This document shows positions 7,997 to 15,447 of a DNA stretch of 64,000 bases, piece after piece (position 1 is the first letter of the stretch; every line of letters starts with the position of its first letter). The stretch is from Streptomyces griseocarneus (lineage in GTDB: Bacteria > Actinomycetota > Actinomycetes > Streptomycetales > Streptomycetaceae): the NCBI GenBank assembly GCA_003674045.1, contig PENC01000034.1, positions 1 through 64,000 on the forward strand, given 5' to 3'. The notes below the pieces were generated by a model. It ran no database searches. It had not been told where the DNA came from and worked only from the letters and a program-made list of their open reading frames with translations. The position numbers and the translations under genes are program-made.

Positions 7997-8364
7997 TGGA
8001 GATGGCGGGAATCGAACCCGCGTCCAACGGTGCAGAATCAGGGCTTCTCCGAGCGCAGTCCGCTGCGATTTTCTCGGCCCCGGAGATCACGCGGACAAGT
8101 CTCCGACGGGCTCAGTCACTGTTTGATTTCCCTCTCGGCCCCGTGACCGGGTCTAGAGGTTTAGTTCCCTAGCTGATGCCAGGATCCGGGTCGGGAACAG
8201 CCCCGGGCTGACACTTCGCAAAGTCGCTACTTAGGCAGCGAGGGCGAAGGAATCGCGCTTGGTGTTGGCGATTATTGGTTGCGACATATGGTTTACGAGA
8301 TCATTGCCGCTTCCTCGGCTCGCTTCCCCTGCTTCGACATCCGCTGTCGAAACCGATCATCCCC
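7997..8364 (-). ncRNA. ssrA: tmRNA (transfer-messenger RNA)
   Basis: A one-piece tmRNA of about 368 nt. The 5' end GGGGAUG and the 3' end CAUCUCC form the acceptor stem, followed by discriminator A. The CCA is not encoded. The 3' T-arm carries GGTTCGATTCCC, and the 5' part has GATCGGTTTCGACAG. An internal frame encodes the degradation tag ANTKRDSFALAA with stop TAA. Charged with alanine and bound by SmpB, it rescues stalled ribosomes and tags the nascent chain for ClpP-type proteolysis. smpB lies 92 bases upstream on the same strand, the usual actinobacterial pairing. The 5' end is probably produced by RNase P from a longer transcript. Confidence 0.95.
8231..8269 (-). other. tmRNA tag-peptide reading frame
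   Basis: The resume codon GCC starts ANTKRDSFALAA, then TAA. The hydrophobic C-terminus ALAA is the conserved protease signal. At 12 residues it is shorter than the ANTKRDSSQQAFALAA tag I recall for S. coelicolor. Confidence 0.85.
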
Positions 8365-8456
8365 ATGTTGTTTTTTCAAGGTGCGCCCCTTGCGGGGTGC
8401 GATGTCCATCGTACGTGACCGACGGGCGCCGTCGCCAGCGCATTTACGCGGACGGG

Positions 8457-8963
8457 CTACCGTGCCTGGGCGCGCTGACGCCTGCGGGCCGCGGCGATCG
8501 CGCGGCTGGCCTCGCGGGTGTCCTGCTTCTCGCGCAGGGTCTGCCGCTTGTCGTACTCCTTCTTGCCCTTGGCCAGGGCGATCTCGACCTTGGCCCGGCC
8601 GGCCTTGAAGTACAGGGCGAGCGGCACGATCGTGTGGCCCGTCTCCTGCGACTTGGAGTCGAGCTTGTCGATCTCGGCGCGGTGCATCAGCAGCTTCCGC
8701 TTGCGGCGCGCGGTGTGGTTGGTCCAGGTGCCCTGGGCGTACTCGGGAACGTGGACGTTGTGCAGCCACGCCTCGCCGCCGTCGATCTGCACGAAGCCGT
8801 CCACGAGCGAGGCCCGGCCCTGGCGCAGCGACTTCACCTCGGTGCCGGTCAGCACCATGCCGCACTCGTAGGTGTCCAGAATGTGGTAATCGTGGCGCGC
8901 CTTCTTGTTCTGCGCGACCAGTTTGCGGTCGGTCTTGGCCTTCTTCTCTTTTCCCTTAGTCAT
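8457..8963 (-). CDS. smpB: SsrA-binding protein SmpB
   Basis: The protein of about 168 residues has the SmpB OB-fold signatures VAQNKKARHDYHI, GTEVKSLRQGRASL and the conserved basic C-terminal tail (KKEYDKRQTLREKQDTREASRAI is shared in pattern). The tail enters the mRNA channel of stalled ribosomes. ATG 8963 was chosen; GTG 8972 is three codons upstream and neither has a strong ribosome site. It lies 18 bases after the ctp gene on the same strand and just before ssrA, so it is probably co-transcribed with ctp. SmpB plus tmRNA form the trans-translation system. Confidence 0.95.
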   Translation of the reverse strand: MTKGKEKKAKTDRKLVAQNKKARHDYHILDTYECGMVLTGTEVKSLRQGRASLVDGFVQIDGGEAWLHNVHVPEYAQGTWTNHTARRKRKLLMHRAEIDKLDSKSQETGHTIVPLALYFKAGRAKVEIALAKGKKEYDKRQTLREKQDTREASRAIAAARRRQRAQAR

Positions 8964-8981
8964 AGCGCGCACATTCTCGCA

Positions 8982-10280
8982 CTACGACCCGCCCCTGAGG
9001 CCACTCAATACCGTGCGGGCCCGGTGCTCCGCATCGGTGCGCACGACCACGTCGGGGGCGATGCCGCAGCCCTCGACCGCGTGGCCGGACGGGGTGCGCC
9101 AGTGCCCCACGGTGAGCTCCGCGACCGAGCCGTCGGGGAGCCTGTCCGGCAGTTGCACGGAGCCCTTGCCGAAGGTGCGGGTGCCGACGACGACCGCCCG
9201 GCCGCGGTCCTGGAGAGCCCCGGCGAGCAGCTCACCCGCGCTCATGGTGCCGCCGTCGACGAGCACGACCAGCGGCGGCCCGGTGTCCCCGCCCGGCACG
9301 GCCTCCAGGGTGCGCTGCCCGCCCGGCACGTCGTAGGTGGCGACGACACCGCCGTCGAGGAAGGCGGAGGCCGCCCCCACGGCCTCGGTGACCAGGCCGC
9401 CGGAATTGCCCCGCAGATCGAGCAGGATGCCCTCGCCCCGGGCGGCCGTCCGCGCCGCCCGGCGGATGCGCTCGCCGGTGCCCCGGGTGAAGGAGTCGAC
9501 CCTGATGCGGGTGGCACCGGGGCCCTCCTCCCGGCCGCCCGGCAGCCGTTCCACGGCGACGTTCTCGCTGGCCAGCCGGGCCCGGTACACGGTCCGCTCC
9601 CAGGACATGCCGGAGCGCCGCAGTCCGATCCGTACGGGCGTGCCCTCGTCGGCACCGCCCTCCGCCATGTCGTCGCCGCGCAGCAGGGCGACGACCTCGG
9701 CGACCGGTCTGCCCTCCGTCGTCACCCCGTCGACCGAGCGGATCAGGTCGCCCGCGCGGATGCCCACGCGCTCGGCCGGGCCCCCGGGCCGTACGGCGTC
9801 GACCTCGGTGCCACCGCCGTCGGCGGGCCGGGCGGTGAGGCCGACGCCGATGTACGCGCCGTCCAGAGCGCGCTCCAGGCCCGCGTACGCGCGGGCGCTG
9901 TAGACGGAGCTCCAGCGGTCGCCGCTGCGGCCGATAACCTCGGCGGCGGCAGCGGCGCCGGACTTCCCGTCCGCCGCGGCCCGTCCGGCGGCGGCCTCGA
10001 CGGCGCGGGGGTCGGGAGGGCGGCCCGCTTCGTCGTCCTCCGGGAGGGCGCCCTCGGCCCCGTCCTGCTCCTCGTCCCGGCCGCCCCCGCCGGTTCTCCC
10101 GGCGGACTGCCCCGCCACATGCGCCGGAGCGCGCGCCTCCGTCGTTTTCCGGCCGCCCTGTGCGCCCGCGTCCCAGGAACCGGCGGCGGCACCCGTGGCC
10201 AGCACGCCCGCGAAGACCAAGGTCAACGCGGCAGTGCGCCGCGCGCGGCGCTGCGGGAAAAACATCGGCGGGCCGGGCAT
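8982..10280 (-). CDS. C-terminal processing protease (S41 family, PDZ domain), membrane-anchored/secreted
   Basis: The protein of about 432 residues has an N-terminal signal/anchor segment (about 14-35). A low-complexity linker follows, then a PDZ domain (about 142-210, YIGVGLTARP ... GIRAGDLIRSVDG) and the S41 peptidase core. The catalytic serine is in GGTMSAGELLAGAL (near 345) and the lysine in TRTFGKGSVQ (near 370), so the Ser-Lys dyad is intact. It should cleave C-terminal regions of exported proteins outside the membrane. ATG 10280 follows TAGACT by seven bases with no ribosome site, so a leaderless message is possible. The upstream ftsX terminator separates it from ftsEX. Confidence 0.88.
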   Translation of the reverse strand: MPGPPMFFPQRRARRTAALTLVFAGVLATGAAAGSWDAGAQGGRKTTEARAPAHVAGQSAGRTGGGGRDEEQDGAEGALPEDDEAGRPPDPRAVEAAAGRAAADGKSGAAAAAEVIGRSGDRWSSVYSARAYAGLERALDGAYIGVGLTARPADGGGTEVDAVRPGGPAERVGIRAGDLIRSVDGVTTEGRPVAEVVALLRGDDMAEGGADEGTPVRIGLRRSGMSWERTVYRARLASENVAVERLPGGREEGPGATRIRVDSFTRGTGERIRRAARTAARGEGILLDLRGNSGGLVTEAVGAASAFLDGGVVATYDVPGGQRTLEAVPGGDTGPPLVVLVDGGTMSAGELLAGALQDRGRAVVVGTRTFGKGSVQLPDRLPDGSVAELTVGHWRTPSGHAVEGCGIAPDVVVRTDAEHRARTVLSGLRGGS

Positions 10281-10305
10281 GCGCGAGAGTCTAGGACACA
10301 AAGAA

Positions 10306-10337
10306 GGCGCCGTACGGGGAGTTGTCCGTACGGCGCC
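10306..10337 (-). terminator. Terminator of the ftsEX operon
   Basis: A perfect 12 bp stem GGCGCCGTACGG/CCGTACGGCGCC with an 8-base loop, followed on the minus strand by TTCTTTGTGT. It lies 24 bases after the ftsX stop. Confidence 0.88.
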
Positions 10338-10360
10338 CTGGTTCTCGCGTCAGGTCTTTG

Positions 10361-11278
10361 TCAGACCTTGAGGTACTTCCGGAGCGCGGCCGCCGCCGCG
10401 AGCGCGGGCATCAGCAGGCCGATCGCGAGCACCAGCGGCAGCTTGGCCAGCACCGCGTCCCAGCCGATGAACTGGATGACGTCGATGTGGTGCACCAGCC
10501 AGTTGTTCACGAGGAAGTACTGGCCGGAGACCAGCAGGACGCAGGCCAGCCCCGCGCCCAGCAGGCCGGCGAATGCCGCCTCCATGATGAACGGGATCTG
10601 GATGTAGAAGCTGGACGCGCCGACCAGCCGCATGATCCCGGTCTCCCGGCGGCGGCTGAACGCCGACACCCGCACGGTGTTGACGATCAGCATCAGGGCC
10701 ACGACCAGCATCAGGAACATCACGCCGAGCGCCGCGAAGTTCATGCCGTTGAGCAGGTTGAAGAGGTTGGACAGCAGCGACTTCTGGTCCTGCACGGTCT
10801 GCACGCCGGGCCGCTTGGCGAAGGCGCTGGAGATGACCTCGTACTTCGCGGGGTCCTTGAGCTTGACGCGGAAGGACTCCTGCATCTGGTCCGGCGTGAG
10901 CGAACCCGCGATCGGGGAGTTCTTGCCGAACTGCTCCTTGTAGTGCTTGTACGCCTCGTCGGCCGTCTCGAACTGGACGGTCTGGACGAGGTCCTTCATC
11001 TTCTCCAGATCGGTGCGGATCTCCTTCTTCTGGTCCTCCGTCGCCGCCCCCTTGGCACAGGAGGGGAAGGTCTCGGCGTCGGTCTTGTTGCAGAGGAAGA
11101 TGGAGACGTTGACCTTGTCGTACCAGTAGCCCTTCATCGTGCTGACCTGCTCGCGCATCAGCAGCGACCCGCCGAACAGTGCGAGCGACAGGGCGACGGA
11201 GACGATCACCGCGAAGGTCATCGTGAGATTGCGGCGGAGACCGACGCCGATCTCCGACAGGACGAACTGGGCGCGCAT
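10361..11278 (-). CDS. ftsX: Cell-division permease FtsX
   Basis: The 305-residue protein has the actinobacterial FtsX layout. A cytoplasmic N-terminus (MRAQFVLSEIGVGLRRN) leads to a first membrane helix (about 20-42) and a large extracytoplasmic loop of about 130 residues with two cysteines (FLCNK, PSCAK). Three further helices lie in the C-terminal half. The loop is the part that, in FtsEX systems, activates peptidoglycan hydrolases such as NlpC/P60 enzymes. Ribosome site GAAAGGA supports ATG 11278. It lies 17 bases downstream of ftsE and ends at a strong terminator, so the two genes form an operon. Confidence 0.95.
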   Translation of the reverse strand: MRAQFVLSEIGVGLRRNLTMTFAVIVSVALSLALFGGSLLMREQVSTMKGYWYDKVNVSIFLCNKTDAETFPSCAKGAATEDQKKEIRTDLEKMKDLVQTVQFETADEAYKHYKEQFGKNSPIAGSLTPDQMQESFRVKLKDPAKYEVISSAFAKRPGVQTVQDQKSLLSNLFNLLNGMNFAALGVMFLMLVVALMLIVNTVRVSAFSRRRETGIMRLVGASSFYIQIPFIMEAAFAGLLGAGLACVLLVSGQYFLVNNWLVHHIDVIQFIGWDAVLAKLPLVLAIGLLMPALAAAAALRKYLKV

Positions 11279-11295
11279 GGCGTCCTTTCAGGCTT

Positions 11296-11985
11296 TCAGT
11301 GCTGGTAGCCGTAGACGCCGCGCGACTGGTCGCGCACGAGACGGCCCTGTTCCAATTCGATGACGCGCTTGCGCATCTGGTCCACGATCTGCTGGTCGTG
11401 GGTGGCCATGATGACGGTGGTCCCGGTCCGGTTGATCCGGTCCAGCAGCTTCATGATGCCGACCGAGGTCTGGGGGTCGAGGTTGCCGGTCGGCTCGTCC
11501 GCGATGAGCAGCAGGGGGCGGTTGACGAACGCGCGGGCGATCGCGACGCGCTGCTGTTCACCGCCGGAGAGCTCACCGGGCATCCGCTGCTCCTTGCCGC
11601 CGAGGCCCACCAGCTCCAGCACCTGCGGGACGGCCTTGCGGATCTCGCCACGGGGCTTGCCGATGACCTCCAGGGCGAAGGCCACGTTCTCGTGGACCGT
11701 CTTGTTGGGCAGCAGCCGGAAGTCCTGGAAGACCGTGCCCAGCTGGCGGCGCATCTGGGGCACCTTCCAGTTGGAGAGCCGGGCGAGGTCCTTGCCCAGC
11801 ACGTGCACCTGGCCCGTGCTGGCCCGCTCCTCGCGCAGCAGGAGTCTGAGGAAGGTGGACTTGCCGGAGCCGGAGGAGCCGACGAGGAAGACGAACTCGC
11901 CCTTCTCGATCTCCAGCGAGACATCGCGGAGCGCCGGGCGGCTCTGCTTGGGATAGGACTTCGAGACGTTGTCGAATCGGATCAC
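11296..11985 (-). CDS. ftsE: Cell-division ATP-binding protein FtsE
   Basis: The 229-residue ABC ATPase starts at GTG 11985 (MIRFDNVSKSYPK). It has Walker A GSSGSGKST, Q-loop near FQDFRLLPNKT, signature ELSGGEQQR, Walker B LLLIADEPTGNLD and the H-loop MATHD. It pairs with FtsX to couple ATP hydrolysis inside the cell to wall hydrolysis outside during septation. The weak ribosome site (GTGGTG) suggests either inefficient or leaderless initiation. Upstream in-frame codons give an arginine/proline-rich extension that is not part of the family. Confidence 0.95.
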   Translation of the reverse strand: MIRFDNVSKSYPKQSRPALRDVSLEIEKGEFVFLVGSSGSGKSTFLRLLLREERASTGQVHVLGKDLARLSNWKVPQMRRQLGTVFQDFRLLPNKTVHENVAFALEVIGKPRGEIRKAVPQVLELVGLGGKEQRMPGELSGGEQQRVAIARAFVNRPLLLIADEPTGNLDPQTSVGIMKLLDRINRTGTTVIMATHDQQIVDQMRKRVIELEQGRLVRDQSRGVYGYQH

Positions 11986-12263
11986 GAGTGCACCACGCGT
12001 CTGGCCTGGACAGGGGTCACGGAACACCGCGCGCGCGGCTCCCGTCGGTGAGCGTGACCATACGCGAACCACACGTGTACGCGCAGACGGCGTCCGGTCT
12101 TGGCGCGTTTGTTACCAGCTCGCCGGGGAGAAAACTGGGGCAATCGGGTCCACGCTCCCGGGTTCAGCCGACCGGCCGCGCCGAACGGCGGGGAAGCTGG
12201 CACAGTGGTAAGGGGAACCGCTCGGCGTCCCCGCGCGTTGGACGTACCGGAGGAGGAGATCGC

Positions 12264-12458
12264 ATGACATGCGACCGACTGGTGTGCGCCAATTGCGCGG
12301 CCCCCGTCAGCGAGGGCCGCTGCCCGGTCTGCCGGGCGAGCCGGGAGCGGCTTCAGCACCAGGAAGGCATCTTCGCGGGCCTGAACCCGGCCGCGCTGCT
12401 CGTGCTGCTCGTGGCACTGATAACGGTGGCCGTGGCCGCCCGCGGCTTCGCCGGGTGA
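12264..12458 (+). CDS. Small zinc-ribbon membrane protein
   Basis: A 64-residue protein behind a very strong ribosome site (AGGAGGAG). The N-terminal half carries two CxxC knuckles, CANC and CPVC, forming a zinc ribbon. The C-terminal half is a single hydrophobic helix (about 41-60). It is divergent from ftsE and convergent with the LAQTG protein, with a shared terminator downstream. A conserved streptomycete micro-protein seems likely, but I do not know a function; a membrane-tethered metal-binding adaptor is a guess. Confidence 0.8.
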   Translation: MTCDRLVCANCAAPVSEGRCPVCRASRERLQHQEGIFAGLNPAALLVLLVALITVAVAARGFAG

Positions 12459-12547
12459 CCGCCCGGTCACCTACCCGGCTGCCCGCCCGGCCGCACCCGC
12501 GGTCCTGCCGGTACGCCTCCCCGCCGGACCGCCCCTGACATCACGCA

Positions 12548-12583
12548 CGAGGGCCCGGAGCGCTGCTGCGCTCCGGGCCCTCG
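12548..12583. terminator. Bidirectional terminator between convergent genes
   Basis: A perfect 16 bp stem starting CGAGGGCCCGGAGCGC with a 4-base loop. It lies between the zinc-ribbon gene (+) and the LAQTG surface protein gene (-), so it can serve both. Confidence 0.85.
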
Positions 12584-12625
12584 GTCTTGGGGCTCACCAG
12601 GGCCGCCGAGGCCCTACAGAGTCGT

Positions 12626-13639
12626 TCAGGCCGCGGTGGTGCCGCGAGCCATCAGACGCGGGAGCAGCCGGAAGCCGACACCGCCCGCGATCATCGTCGC
12701 GGCGCCGACGACCAGGAAGGAGGTCTGGCCCGCACCCGTCTGGGCGAGCTCCTCCTTCGGCTTGGCCTGCTGGACGGGCTTGAGGCCCGCGCTGTCCGTG
12801 TCGGTGTTGGTGCCGCAGTTGCTCGCGGTGTCCACGGGGCAGGTCCGGCCCTCGCCGGGCTTGTCGCCCTTGTCGCCGCCGCCGCCCGTGGAGCCGGTGG
12901 AGCCCTCGTGGTCGCCACCGCCGGTGCTGCCGCCGGTGCCGTTGTGCTCACCGCCGGTGGAGCCGGAGGAGCCCTCGTGACCACCGGTGTTACCGCCGTC
13001 ACCGCCGGTGTTCCCACCGTTGCCGCCGGTGTTCCCACCAGTGCCACCCGTGTTCCCACCGGTGTTGCCGCCGGTACCGCCCGTGTTGCCGGTGCCGCCG
13101 TTGTTGCCCGTGGAGCCCGTGTTGCCGTTGTCGCCGGTGGAGCCGGTGTTACCCGTGCTGCCGGTGGACGGACCACCGGTGGACGGGTCGCCCGACGTAC
13201 CGGTGGACGTACCCGTGGAGGTCCCGGCCGAGGTACCCGTCGAGGTGCCGGTGGACGTACCGCCGTCGGTATTGCCGCCGCTGGACGGTCCACCGGTGGA
13301 CGGATTGCCCGTCGTACCGCTGGTGGAGGGGTCGCCGGACGTGCCGGTGCTCGTGCCGGTGCTCGTACCGGCCGAGGTACCCGTGGACGTGCCGGTCGAG
13401 GTACCGGCGGACGTGCCGGTGGTCGTGTTGCCCGTGGTGCCCGTGGTGTCACCGCCGGGCTGCGGGATGTGGTCGGGGTCGCCGTCCGGGGCGGTGACAC
13501 TGTGGACCGAGGCCGTACCGACCCCGGCGACGTGCACGCCCGCGGCGGAGGCCGCACCCGCGGCCGTCAGCGAAGCACCCGCGGCGACCACCGCGCCGGC
13601 GGCTATGCGCGCGACGCGCACCCGCGTCTTCTTGGTCAT
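12626..13639 (-). CDS. Sortase-anchored surface protein with Gly/Thr repeats (LAQTG signal)
   Basis: The 337-residue protein has a signal peptide (about 1-33, AAGAASAAG), then about 185 residues of low-complexity Gly-Thr-Ser-Asn sequence (GTSTGTSTG, GNTGGTGG). A short segment with two cysteines (TCPVDTASNCGT) follows. The C-terminal sorting signal is LAQTG (near 300), a hydrophobic helix, and a basic tail (RLLPRLMARGT). LAXTG is the preferred motif of class E sortases, which anchor chaplins and other proteins in Streptomyces. The repeat region probably acts as a flexible wall-spanning stalk. A candidate promoter lies about 145-173 bases upstream, giving a long leader. Confidence 0.85.
   Translation of the reverse strand: MTKKTRVRVARIAAGAVVAAGASLTAAGAASAAGVHVAGVGTASVHSVTAPDGDPDHIPQPGGDTTGTTGNTTTGTSAGTSTGTSTGTSAGTSTGTSTGTSGDPSTSGTTGNPSTGGPSSGGNTDGGTSTGTSTGTSAGTSTGTSTGTSGDPSTGGPSTGSTGNTGSTGDNGNTGSTGNNGGTGNTGGTGGNTGGNTGGTGGNTGGNGGNTGGDGGNTGGHEGSSGSTGGEHNGTGGSTGGGDHEGSTGSTGGGGDKGDKPGEGRTCPVDTASNCGTNTDTDSAGLKPVQQAKPKEELAQTGAGQTSFLVVGAATMIAGGVGFRLLPRLMARGTTAA
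12889..13444 (-). repeat. Low-complexity Gly/Thr coding repeat
   Basis: Degenerate short-period repeats of GGT/ACC/TCG-type codons encode GTSTGTSTG, then GNTGGTGG-type tracts. This is a likely site of slippage or recombination and of length variation between strains. Confidence 0.75.
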
Positions 13640-13783
13640 ATACCTGCTACCCCCAGTAGCTGATCGTCATTGGAGCAGCCATACACAGGGCGGTGGCTCT
13701 GGGGCAGGAGCGTCGTACCGGCCTACTCGCCGGGCCGCTCGCCCCCCGCCACACGCGCCCCAGTGATACGCATGCCGAGCGCC

Positions 13784-13812
13784 AGCCTGTCCAGTTTCTG
13801 AGGCAGCGTCAA
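13784..13812 (-). promoter_or_regulatory. Candidate vegetative promoter for the LAQTG surface protein
   Basis: TTGACG, 17-base spacer, CAGGCT on the minus strand, just downstream of the prfB stop. It predicts a leader of about 135 bases before ATG 13639. Confidence 0.4.
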
Positions 13813-13855
13813 GGGAGTTTCAGGCGTAAATGTCCGGCTATGCAGCCGAATGCGG

Positions 13856-14971
13856 TTACTTCTCCTGCTGTTCCTGCTGCTTGCGCCAGCGGATGCCCGC
13901 CTCCAGGAAGCCGTCGATGTCACCGTCGAGAACGGAGGTCGGGTTGCCGACCTCGAACTCGGTACGGAGGTCCTTGACCATCTGGTAGGGGTGCAGGACG
14001 TACGAACGCATCTGGTTGCCCCAGGAGTTGCCGCCGTCGCCCTTGAGCGCGTCCATCTTGGCCTGCTCCTCCTGGCGGCGGCGCTCGAGGAGCTTGGCCT
14101 GGAGGACGTTCATCGCGGTCGCCTTGTTCTGGATCTGCGAACGCTCGTTCTGGCAGGAGACGACGATGCCGGTCGGGATGTGCGTCAGGCGCACCGCCGA
14201 GTCGGTCGTGTTGACGCCCTGGCCACCGGGGCCGGACGAGCGGTAGACGTCGACGCGCAGCTCGGACTCGTCGATGTCGATGTGGTCCGTCTGCTCGACG
14301 ACCGGCAGCACCTCGACGCCCGCGAAGGACGTCTGGCGACGGCCCTGGTTGTCGAAGGGCGAGATACGCACGAGGCGATGGGTGCCCTGCTCGACGGAGA
14401 GCGTGCCGTAGGCATACGGGACCTGGACGGCGAAGGTGGTCGACTTGATGCCGGCCTCTTCGGCGTACGAGGTCTCATAGACCTCCGTCTTGTAGCCGTG
14501 GCGCTCGGCCCAGCGCAGGTACATGCGCTGGAGGCGCTCGGCGAAGTCCGAGGCGTCGACGCCACCGGCCTCGGCGCGGATGTTGACCAGAGCCTCGCGG
14601 GAGTCGTACTCGCCGGAGAGGAGGGTACGGACCTCCATCTCGTCCAGCGCCTTGCGGACGGCGGCCAGCTCCGCCTCGGCCTCGGCCATGGCGTCGGCGT
14701 CACCCTCGGCCTCGGCGAGCTCGAACAGCACACCGAGATCATCGATGCGGCCGCGCAGGCCCTCCGTCTTGCGGAGCTCGGCCTGGAGGTGCGAGAGCTT
14801 GCTGGTGATCTTCTGTGCCTCCTCCGGGTCGTCCCAGAGGGAGGGGGCGGCCGCCTGCTCCTCGAGCACGGCGATGTCAGCCCTCATCCTGTCGAGGTCC
14901 AGGACGGCCTCGATCGACCCCATGGTCGAGGAGAGGGACTTCAGCTCTTCGGATACGTCAACGACTGCCAC
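13856..14971 (-). CDS. prfB: Peptide chain release factor 2
   Basis: The 371-residue protein carries the RF2 stop-codon recognition tripeptide SPF (RISPFDNQGRRQTSF, near 205) and the catalytic GGQ (SSGPGGQGVN, near 248). It therefore terminates at UGA and UAA. It is encoded in a single uninterrupted frame from GTG 14971. The in-frame UGA frameshift autoregulation of E. coli prfB is absent, as is common in actinobacteria. It stands upstream of the surface protein gene and downstream of element C. In many actinomycetes prfB sits next to ftsE; here two extra genes intervene. Confidence 0.96.
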   Translation of the reverse strand: MAVVDVSEELKSLSSTMGSIEAVLDLDRMRADIAVLEEQAAAPSLWDDPEEAQKITSKLSHLQAELRKTEGLRGRIDDLGVLFELAEAEGDADAMAEAEAELAAVRKALDEMEVRTLLSGEYDSREALVNIRAEAGGVDASDFAERLQRMYLRWAERHGYKTEVYETSYAEEAGIKSTTFAVQVPYAYGTLSVEQGTHRLVRISPFDNQGRRQTSFAGVEVLPVVEQTDHIDIDESELRVDVYRSSGPGGQGVNTTDSAVRLTHIPTGIVVSCQNERSQIQNKATAMNVLQAKLLERRRQEEQAKMDALKGDGGNSWGNQMRSYVLHPYQMVKDLRTEFEVGNPTSVLDGDIDGFLEAGIRWRKQQEQQEK

Positions 14972-15110
14972 GCACCCAGCCTAACGGCTGCGCCGGGCTG
15001 CGGGTGTCCGATGCGGCCCCTCTCACCACCCGGGGCCCCGCCCCGGGCCCCGGCCCCGACGGCGGGGGGCCTGTTTTCCCGGGGCTGCGCCCCGGGCCCC
15101 TACGCCCACC

Positions 15111-15400
15111 GGGGTGCGTCTTGCGCTCCGCACGCGGCAGCAGGCCCGTGGGGGCTTGTCGCGCAGTTCCCCGCACCCCTGACAGGGCACGCCACCCCCA
15201 GCCCTGCGGAAAGCCGAAAACCGACGGAGGCGCCCCCTACCGGAAGCCGACATCCGGTGGAGGGGGCGGGGCCGGAGGGCGGGTTCTGAAACGACGGTGC
15301 ACGAAGCACGGCACCCCACCCGAAACAGCCGCACGCACCGCGTTTCAGGTTCCGCCCGGAGGCCACGCCCCCGGCCAGACCAACCACCCAGGGGCGCGAG
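15111..15400 (+). repeat. MITE-like palindromic element C (290 bp), inverted partner of element D
   Basis: It begins with the core module (GGGGTGCGTCTTGCGCTCCG ... TGTCGCGCAGTTCCCCGC). It continues through a large imperfect stem in which GGGGGCGGGGCC ... CTGAAACG pairs with CGTTTCAG ... GGCCACGCCCCC. It then meets an inverted core at 15389-15421 (AGGGGCGCGAGGAACGGCGC). Roughly 90 percent identical by eye to 17034-17321 in the opposite orientation. It has no coding capacity I can support and lies just downstream of the kinase stop. Confidence 0.85.
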
Positions 15401-15447
15401 GAACGGCGCGACAAGCCCCCACCGAACCCGCAGACGAAAACCCGTGA

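Noticed and set aside
7869..8090. N-terminal extension of the secreted protein at 6690-7868 into ssrA
   Set aside because: It would translate the antisense-free tmRNA 3' part and the terminator. GTG 7868 starts a clean signal peptide with a good ribosome site.
8380..8402. GC hairpin GCGCCCC-ttgc-GGGGTGC between smpB and ssrA as a terminator
   Set aside because: There is no T-tract in the transcribed direction (an A-run follows instead). It may be part of a tmRNA precursor leader.
13856..14971. Programmed +1 frameshift in prfB
   Set aside because: The reading frame is continuous from GTG 14971 and there is no early in-frame UGA or slippery site.
15100..15425. Short open frames inside element C (and the matching ones in element D)
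   Set aside because: Frames are interrupted differently in the two copies and their peptides are arginine/proline-rich. The sequence is better explained as a palindromic repeat.
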